Shown here piece by piece: positions 58,998-64,000 of a DNA stretch of 64,000 nt. The stretch lies in NCBI GenBank assembly GCA_022508345.1, contig JAFLVK010000002.1, positions 325,649 to 389,648 on the forward strand, read 5' to 3'. The stretch comes from Clostridiales bacterium. GTDB lineage: Bacteria; Bacillota; Clostridia; Christensenellales; CAG-314. Both the position numbers and the translations under genes were made by a program. How positions within the stretch are numbered: the first letter of the stretch is position 1; each line of letters starts with the position of its first letter. The notes below the pieces were generated by a model. It had not been told where the DNA came from. It made no database searches and saw only the letters and a program-made list of their open reading frames with translations.

Positions 58998-60287
58998 ATG
59001 ATTGACGTTAATCTTATCAGACAGGATGCCGAAGCTGTACGTCAAAGATATTTGAAGCGCGGCAAGGATATTGATTTCAGCGAATTTTTAACGCTGGACG
59101 AACAGCGCAAAGCCCTCATTGCAAGCACTGAAGCAATGAAAGCGGAACGCAACAAGGTTTCGGGGGAAATTCCCAAGCTCAAAAAGGCAGGCAAGGACGT
59201 ATCTGCCACCATTGCGGAAATGAAAGCGCTGGGCGACAAAATTGCCGAACAGGATGCTGAACTAGATACAGTAAACGAAAAAATACGCGACTTTTTGCTG
59301 AGATTACCCAACCTTCCCGACGAAGATTTGCTCGCAGGAGGCAAGGAAAACAACAAGCCCATCAAAACATTCGGTACAAAGCCGTCCTTTAGCTTTGAAC
59401 CGAAAAACCACGTTGATTTGGCTAAGTCACTTGGTCTAATCGACTACGAGCGTGGGGCTAAACTGGCAGGCAACGGCAGCTGGATTTACACAGGCATGGG
59501 CGCACGCCTGGAATGGGCACTATTGAACTACTTCATTGATAGCCACATTGCAAAGGGTTACACATTCATGTTGCCTCCCTACATGCTGACGTATGAATGC
59601 GGGCTGACAGCAGGACAGTTCCCCAAGTTCGAAGACGACGTGTATCAACTGGCAAATGCCGAGGGCAAGAAGTTCATGCTCCCCACAGCGGAAACGGCGC
59701 TTGTCAATTTGTACCGCGACGAGATTTTGTCGGAAAGCGAACTTCCCAAGAAGTTCTTCGGTTACTCGGCATGCTTCCGCAGAGAAGCAGGCAGCTATCG
59801 CGCAGAGGAACGCGGCATGATTCGCGGACACCAATTCAACAAGGTGGAGCTGTTCCAGTACACCACGGCAGACAAGTCGGACGAAGCATTTGAAGAAATG
59901 GTAAATATGGCATGCGGGCTTGTTGAGGGCTTGGGACTGCACTATCAACTGAGCAAGCTTGCTGCAGGCGACTGCTCGGACAGCATGGCGCGCACCTACG
60001 ACATCGAGATATACATTCCCTCAATGAACATCTACAAGGAAGTAAGCTCTGCATCCAACGCGCGCGACTACCAGGCACGCAGGGGCAACATGCGTTACCG
60101 CAAGGACGCCGACAAGAAGTTGGAATTTATGCACACGTTGAACGCCAGCGGACTGGCTACAAGCCGCGTATTCCCTGCACTACTTGAGCAAAACCAAAAT
60201 GCCGACGGCTCTGTTACTATCCCCGAAGTACTGCGCAAGTACATGGGTGGCATTGAAAAGCTGGTGCCCATCAAAAACATTAAATAA
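58998..60287 (+). CDS. serS: Seryl-tRNA synthetase
   Basis: ATG at 58998 after AAAGGAGTAACAAAC gives 429 aa (track start is too early). Residues ~27-105 form the long antiparallel coiled-coil arm that grips tRNA-Ser. Motif 2 CFRREAGSYRAEERGMIRGHQF and the DYQARRGNMRYR and TLNASGLATSRVFPALLEQNQ motif-3 blocks are intact. A terminator lies just after the gene, before the acetyltransferase. A tRNA-Ser gene is 0.9 kb downstream. Confidence 0.96.
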   Translation: MIDVNLIRQDAEAVRQRYLKRGKDIDFSEFLTLDEQRKALIASTEAMKAERNKVSGEIPKLKKAGKDVSATIAEMKALGDKIAEQDAELDTVNEKIRDFLLRLPNLPDEDLLAGGKENNKPIKTFGTKPSFSFEPKNHVDLAKSLGLIDYERGAKLAGNGSWIYTGMGARLEWALLNYFIDSHIAKGYTFMLPPYMLTYECGLTAGQFPKFEDDVYQLANAEGKKFMLPTAETALVNLYRDEILSESELPKKFFGYSACFRREAGSYRAEERGMIRGHQFNKVELFQYTTADKSDEAFEEMVNMACGLVEGLGLHYQLSKLAAGDCSDSMARTYDIEIYIPSMNIYKEVSSASNARDYQARRGNMRYRKDADKKLEFMHTLNASGLATSRVFPALLEQNQNADGSVTIPEVLRKYMGGIEKLVPIKNIK

Positions 60288-60297
60288 CAAAACAATA

Positions 60298-60331
60298 AAT
60301 CTGCAAACATCCGTTTGCAGATTTTTTCCAA
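60298..60331 (+). terminator. Terminator/attenuator between serS and the acetyltransferase
   Basis: AATCTGCAAAC-atcc-GTTTGCAGATTTTTT. The next gene's AGGAG starts 4 bases later and has no clear promoter of its own, so it may rely on read-through. Confidence 0.75.
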
Positions 60332-60341
60332 GGAGAGCAAC

Positions 60342-60956
60342 ATGACTGAAAAAGAGAAAATGCTTGCAGGAATGATTTACGATCCTTCCGATGCCGAACT
60401 TCAACATATGCGCACATCAGCACACAAGCTGTGCAACGCCTACAACAAGCTGGACGAAGACTCTAAACGACGTCAGGCAATTTTGGCTAAGCTTCTACCG
60501 CACGGCAACGGCGCATATCTGCAAGGTCCAATTTATTTCGACTACGGGCACTTCACCACCTTTGGGAACAATTGCTACGCCAATTTCAACCTGACGGTAT
60601 TGGACTGCTGCCCCGTTACAGTTGGCGACAATGTGTTTATGGGCACGGGCGTGAGCCTGGTTACTCCTGTGCACCCACTACTTTATGCCGAGCGCAACAT
60701 GTATGTAAATGAAAAGGGCGTACTAACGGACAAGGAATACGCCAAGCCCATAGTTATAGGCTCAAACTGCTGGATAGCTTCCAACGTCACTGTGTGTGGC
60801 GGAGTAACCATTGGCGACGGTTGCGTTATCGGTGCAGGCTCGGTTGTTACGCGCGACATTCCCGCGGGCAGCTTTGCCGCAGGCAACCCCTGCCGAGTTA
60901 TCCGCAAGCTCACCGAAGCGGACAGCATTCACCTAAAGAAAACGCTTTGGGAGTAA
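60342..60956 (+). CDS. Sugar O-acetyltransferase (maltose acetyltransferase family)
   Basis: ATG at 60342 behind AAGGAGAG gives 204 aa. An N-terminal helical cap (EKEKMLAGMIYDPSDAEL) leads into a left-handed parallel beta-helix of hexapeptide repeats; IGSNCWIASNVTVCGGVTIGDGCVIGAGSVV is the acetyl-CoA site and the catalytic His is in TPVHPLL. It transfers acetyl groups to sugars such as maltose or glucose; the natural acceptor is unclear. Confidence 0.93.
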   Translation: MTEKEKMLAGMIYDPSDAELQHMRTSAHKLCNAYNKLDEDSKRRQAILAKLLPHGNGAYLQGPIYFDYGHFTTFGNNCYANFNLTVLDCCPVTVGDNVFMGTGVSLVTPVHPLLYAERNMYVNEKGVLTDKEYAKPIVIGSNCWIASNVTVCGGVTIGDGCVIGAGSVVTRDIPAGSFAAGNPCRVIRKLTEADSIHLKKTLWE

Positions 60957-60984
60957 ATATATTTATAAAATGCAAAAAAATAAA

Positions 60985-61014
60985 GCCTAAGTCCATTTCG
61001 ACTTAGGTTTTATT
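60985..61014 (+). terminator. Acetyltransferase gene terminator
   Basis: CCTAAGTC-cattt-c-GACTTAGG then TTTTATTT. Confidence 0.8.
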
Positions 61015-61035
61015 TGGCGGAGAAAGAGGGATTTG
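61015..61035. repeat. 21-bp direct repeat of the tRNA-Ser 3' end (att-like)
   Basis: Exact copy, same orientation, of the last 21 nt of the tRNA gene including CCA (61203-61223); 188 bp separates the copies. No other tRNA sequence is present. Typical of an integration scar at a tRNA 3' end. Confidence 0.6.
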
Positions 61036-61136
61036 CAAGGAGCGTAGCGACGGAATAGGGATTGCTACGAAGTCAATCCCGTCACATTATTTCACTGCCC
61101 CCACTTTTGTAACGTAAAGGCGACAAGCATACAGAA
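61036..61136. other. Non-coding stretch between the att-like repeat and the tRNA terminator
   Basis: No plausible ORF. A short inverted repeat GGGATTG ... CAATCCC (61057-61079) is present. Nothing else recognised; no integrase fragment. Confidence 0.4.
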
Positions 61137-61177
61137 GCAATAGAAAAAGGAAGCCGTCTGCTTCCTTTTTCTGTTGC
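61137..61177. terminator. tRNA-Ser terminator (bidirectional hairpin)
   Basis: 18-bp stem with one mismatch, GCAATAGAAAAAGGAAGC / GCTTCCTTTTTCTGTTGC, 26 bases past the tRNA on minus. Confidence 0.75.
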
Positions 61178-61202
61178 GACCAATAGCGCTGTCGCCGTAC
61201 TA

Positions 61203-61294
61203 TGGCGGAGAAAGAGGGATTTGAACCCTCGCTACGCTAACCACGTACTACACCCTTAGCAGGGGCGCCCCTTCGGCCACTTGGGTATTTCTCC
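61203..61294 (-). tRNA. tRNA-Ser (anticodon GCU)
   Basis: 92 nt with the long variable arm of class II tRNA-Ser. Acceptor GGAGAAA pairs with TTTCTCC, discriminator G and encoded CCA follow. The anticodon stem CGCCC/GGGTG holds loop CTGCTAA, giving GCU, which reads AGC/AGU. T arm GAGGGTTCAAATCCCTC is intact. Confidence 0.97.
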
Positions 61295-61442
61295 AAATTC
61301 CGGTTCAAGCAACTATTTTGTTTGCTTGATTATTTTAACACAAAGTTGCCTTGAAGTAAAGTTTTTTTGACATATTCGTTGCAATTTTGTTCAGCAAGCC
61401 ACAACTACTACTATTTAATTGTTTTTACCAAATGTTCATAAC

Positions 61443-61474
61443 AAAAAAGGAAGCAAATGTTGCTTCCTTTTTCT
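61443..61474 (-). terminator. hypA terminator
   Basis: AAAAAGGAAGCAA-catt-TGCTTCCTTTTTT on minus, 31 bases past the hypA stop; almost the same stem sequence as the tRNA terminator. The 61295-61442 gap holds nothing else recognised. Confidence 0.75.
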
Positions 61475-61504
61475 GTATTTACCACTTTTGTTTATCGCAC
61501 AATA

Positions 61505-61858
61505 TTACCGGTTGTCGATGGCTTCGATTTCCTTTATGTAAATTTCGTTGCCTTTGAGCAAATAGGTATTTTCACTGCCGCAGTGCGGGCAAATCTTGCC
61601 GTGCGCAACTGTCGGATAATCTTGCAGGCACGCTTCGCAGTGCGTAACTGCAGGGATAACCTCGATATTCAACTTGCTGTCGGCAAGCAAATCTTCCTTT
61701 TTTATCGCCCAGTTCCAGCAATCTTCGAAGTAGTACGGAATTACCGTTGACACTTCGCCTATTTCAATGGTCACCGAGTTGATTTTTGTTACGTTGTTTT
61801 CCTGTGCGATATCCTTTATCTGCTTGATGCAGTGAAATACAACACCCAGCTCGTGCAT
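61505..61858 (-). CDS. hypA: Hydrogenase maturation nickel metallochaperone HypA
   Basis: 117 aa. The N-terminal MHE (His2, Glu3) is the nickel site; the zinc site is HCEAC...CPHC near residues 73-95. HypA hands nickel to HypB for [NiFe] hydrogenase assembly, though in clostridia with only [FeFe] enzymes HypA-like genes also accompany electron-bifurcating complexes. Its ATG overlaps the stop of the upstream oxidoreductase (TAATG), so they are co-translated. Confidence 0.93.
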   Translation of the reverse strand: MHELGVVFHCIKQIKDIAQENNVTKINSVTIEIGEVSTVIPYYFEDCWNWAIKKEDLLADSKLNIEVIPAVTHCEACLQDYPTVAHGKICPHCGSENTYLLKGNEIYIKEIEAIDNR

Positions 61859-64000
61859 TAGTCCTTTTTCTCCTTAAAAGCCTTCTTTCTAGCCTTTACA
61901 AATTCCTTGTCTGCTTTGTCTTTCTTGGCGAAGGCAATTTTTACAGCGCGTTTAGCCATGTAGGGCAAGATGTGCTTGAACTTGTCTTCCGAAACGACCA
62001 TTTTGCTTGCTTCGGGGTGATCGCGATGCAATGTGATGGCGTCGAACTTGCACTTGGTTGTACAAATACCGCAACCGATACATCTGTTTTCGTCCACTAC
62101 TGTTGTACCGCAACCAAGGCAGCGTGCCGTTTCAATCTTTACTTGTTCTTCCGTCAAGGTCTTGTGAGCGTCGGCAAAGGACTTGTCGCCAATGCTTTCG
62201 TCCATGCCAGCTTCCTGACGTGAAGAATTGTCATAGCTTTCCACTCTTATGTCGCCTGTGTTGAACTGAACAAACTCTCTGCGGTTTCTGCCGATGGTCA
62301 TGTGTCCGTGTTGTACGTAACGGTGCAACGACTCTGCAGCTTCGTGTCCTTGAGCGATTGCGTCAATTGCAAATTTCGGTCCGGTGTAGACGTCACCGCC
62401 CACGAAGATATCCTCTTCCGCTGTTTGGTAAGTAAGGCTATCTGCAACAGGACCGTTACCCCTGCCCAGTTCCACCTTGCTACCGCTGAGCAAATCTCCC
62501 CAAACAATAGCCTGGCCAATTGCAAAGATAACTCTGTCAGCGGGGACGGTAATTGTGTTGTCGGCATAGATTGGGTCGAACTTGCCGTTTTCGTCGTAAA
62601 CGCTTAGGCATTTTTGGAACACTACGCTCACTGCCTTGCCGTTTTTGGTAAGCACTTCTTTGGGTCCCCAACCGCAGTTGATTTCCACTCCGTCAGCTCT
62701 TGCTTCGGCAATTTCCTCCTTGCTTGCAGGCATAGCCTCTTCCTGCTCTAGGCACAGCATGGTAACTTTCTTTGCTCCACTGCGTGCCGATACGCGTGCA
62801 GCGTCAATAGCTACGTTACCGCCACCTACCACTACTACTTCGCCGTCGAACTTGGTTTTGCCCGTGTTGGCAACCTTTAAGTAATCTACTGCTGTGGTTA
62901 CACCGTCAGCATCTACGCCAACGATTGTGGGCAACCTGCCACCTTGGCAACCGATTGCTATGTAAAATGCTTTGTAGCCCTGCGCGCGCAGTTCGTCTAT
63001 GGTAACGTCCTTTCCCACTTCTACGCCTAAACGAATGTCAACGCCCATTTCCTTCATGATGTCAATTTCCGCGTCGATAACATCCTTTTCCAGCTTGTAG
63101 GAGGGAATACCGTACGTCAGCATACCGCCGGCTTTTTCGTTCTTTTCAAATACTGTGGGGTAGTATCCCATTTGCGCAAGATAATATGCGCAGCTCAGTC
63201 CTGCCGGGCCGCCACCGATGATGGCAATCTTTTCCTGCCAACGTCCGCGGTTAGATGCAACCACGATATCGGGCACATACCTGTGTTCAGCGTGTAGATC
63301 CTGTTCGGCAATGAACTTCTTTACTGCGTCGATGGACACTGCCTTATCTATTGTGCCGCGCGTACAAGCGTCCTCGCAGCGACGGTTGCACACTCTGCCG
63401 CAAACAGCGGGGAACGGGTTTTCCTTTTTGATGATGGCAAGCGCCTCTCTGTAGTTGCCCTCTGCTGCCTTTTTGAGATAGCCCTGTACGGCAATGTGCG
63501 CAGGACATGCAGTTTTGCAGGGAGCAGTACCCGTGTCGTGACAGTTGATACGGTTTTTGTCGCGGTAATCTTCGTCCCACATGTGCTTGCCCCATGCCAG
63601 CTTGTCGGGCAACGGTTGCTTGGGATACTTTACTTCACTGCCGTCGACTTTGCACAGCTTTTGACCAAGCTTCAATGCGCCGGCCGGGCAGTACTCTACA
63701 CAAGCACCGCATGCAACGCACTTTTGCCTGTCAACATGCGCGCGGTAAGCGGATGCGGACATATTGGGTGTGTTGAACAGCTGCGACGTGCGCAACGCGT
63801 TACAAATCTTGACGTTGCAGTTGCAGATAGCAAATATCTTGTTTTCGCCGTCGATGTTGGTAATCTGGTGAACAAAGCCGTTGTCCTCGGCGCGCTTCAA
63901 GATTTCCATTGCCTGTTCGTAGGTAACGTCGTAGCCTCTGCCCGTTTCGCGACAGTAATCTGCCATGTCGCCAACGCCAATGCACCACCCCTCGTAGTCG
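61858..64000 (-). CDS. FAD/NAD(P)-binding iron-sulphur oxidoreductase, GltD-like (5' partial)
   Basis: The frame stays open past the track's ATG at 63966 to the window edge (DYEGWCIGVGD precedes it), so the N terminus is missing. In order: ferredoxin-type CVACGACVEYCPAG; a GltD-type N-terminal Cys-rich region (CKTACPAHIAVQGYL, CGRVCNRRCEDACTRG); FAD-binding IIGGGPAGLSCAYYL; NAD(P)-binding VVVGGGNVAIDAA; GGDVYTGPKFAIDAIAQGHEAAESL; and C-terminal 4Fe-4S clusters CLGCG and CIGCGICTTKC. It likely moves electrons between NAD(P)H and ferredoxin-like partners of a hydrogenase or dehydrogenase complex; hypA is directly downstream. Confidence 0.9.
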   Translation of the reverse strand, partial: DYEGWCIGVGDMADYCRETGRGYDVTYEQAMEILKRAEDNGFVHQITNIDGENKIFAICNCNVKICNALRTSQLFNTPNMSASAYRAHVDRQKCVACGACVEYCPAGALKLGQKLCKVDGSEVKYPKQPLPDKLAWGKHMWDEDYRDKNRINCHDTGTAPCKTACPAHIAVQGYLKKAAEGNYREALAIIKKENPFPAVCGRVCNRRCEDACTRGTIDKAVSIDAVKKFIAEQDLHAEHRYVPDIVVASNRGRWQEKIAIIGGGPAGLSCAYYLAQMGYYPTVFEKNEKAGGMLTYGIPSYKLEKDVIDAEIDIMKEMGVDIRLGVEVGKDVTIDELRAQGYKAFYIAIGCQGGRLPTIVGVDADGVTTAVDYLKVANTGKTKFDGEVVVVGGGNVAIDAARVSARSGAKKVTMLCLEQEEAMPASKEEIAEARADGVEINCGWGPKEVLTKNGKAVSVVFQKCLSVYDENGKFDPIYADNTITVPADRVIFAIGQAIVWGDLLSGSKVELGRGNGPVADSLTYQTAEEDIFVGGDVYTGPKFAIDAIAQGHEAAESLHRYVQHGHMTIGRNRREFVQFNTGDIRVESYDNSSRQEAGMDESIGDKSFADAHKTLTEEQVKIETARCLGCGTTVVDENRCIGCGICTTKCKFDAITLHRDHPEASKMVVSEDKFKHILPYMAKRAVKIAFAKKDKADKEFVKARKKAFKEKKD

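Noticed and set aside
61015-61035. A second tRNA-Ser gene
   Set aside because: Only the last 21 nt match; no anticodon, D arm or acceptor 5' half is present.

Overview
The window is chromosomal DNA from a spore-forming clostridial Firmicute (Bacillota), probably an uncultured gut-type lineage. The evidence is a set of endospore genes (spoIIID, spoIIR, yabP, yabQ, ypeB, sleB, a DUF3794-LysM protein and veg), an ECF transporter module, clean TTGACA/TATAAT-type promoters with 17-bp spacers, AGGAGG ribosome-binding sites, and an RNase P RNA that looks ancestral (A type) rather than Bacillus B type. Coding density is high and most genes lie on the minus strand. No CRISPR array, transposase or rRNA operon was seen.

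Layout. 1-4.0 kb: tail of a surface protein, a TGS/uridine-kinase-like protein, cyclophilin and an M29 aminopeptidase; the last two are divergent with overlapping -35 boxes. 4.0-4.7 kb: an AT-rich two-gene insertion, an Xre repressor facing a 99-aa unknown, with three evenly spaced 16-bp operators. 4.7-8.4 kb: ecfA1-ecfA2-ecfT-truA and a small membrane protein. 8.4-10.5 kb: a lone TIR-FtsK-like fusion behind a consensus promoter, then rnpB. 10.5-16.3 kb: a radical-SAM pair, a DnaQ-like exonuclease coupled to a eukaryotic-type hexokinase, and two half-size TauE/SafE transporters. 16.4-19.2 kb: a 936-aa surface protein. 19.3-28.2 kb: one apparent minus-strand operon: patatin, two membrane-tethered metallo-beta-lactamase-fold proteins, then aroC-aroB-aroA::aroE-aroQ-aroK.

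28.4-33.1 kb: reverse rubrerythrin, a 37-aa rubredoxin-like gene missing from the ORF track, spoIIID, a DUF2804 protein, a Bax-inhibitor-1 family protein and glyS. 33.2-37.0 kb: a lipoprotein of about 1273 aa with at least 18 Cys/His ribbon-like units. 37.3-45.6 kb: tex, a PlsC-like acyltransferase with a zinc ribbon, an MFS transporter, pepF and galU. 45.6-57.4 kb: sporulation-rich region with sleB-ypeB (sigma-G-like promoter), two paralogous membrane proteins, spoIIR, ispE, DUF3794-LysM, veg, an acidic zinc-ribbon protein, a second PlsC/zinc-ribbon paralogue and yabP-yabQ-divIC. 57.4-64 kb: cysS, serS, a sugar O-acetyltransferase, tRNA-Ser(GCU) with a 21-bp duplication of its 3' end, hypA and a large iron-sulphur/FAD oxidoreductase running off the right edge.

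Points most worth a second look: the TIR-FtsK-like fusion with a degenerate P-loop; the many-ribbon lipoprotein; a dispersed 125-155 bp element at the 3' ends of three minus-strand genes whose outer stem varies in sequence but still pairs; the Xre operator array; three probable leaderless genes; the AroA-AroE fusion; the yabQ/divIC out-of-frame overlap; and a structured RNA candidate after ypeB. All calls come from reading the sequence; no database search was possible.
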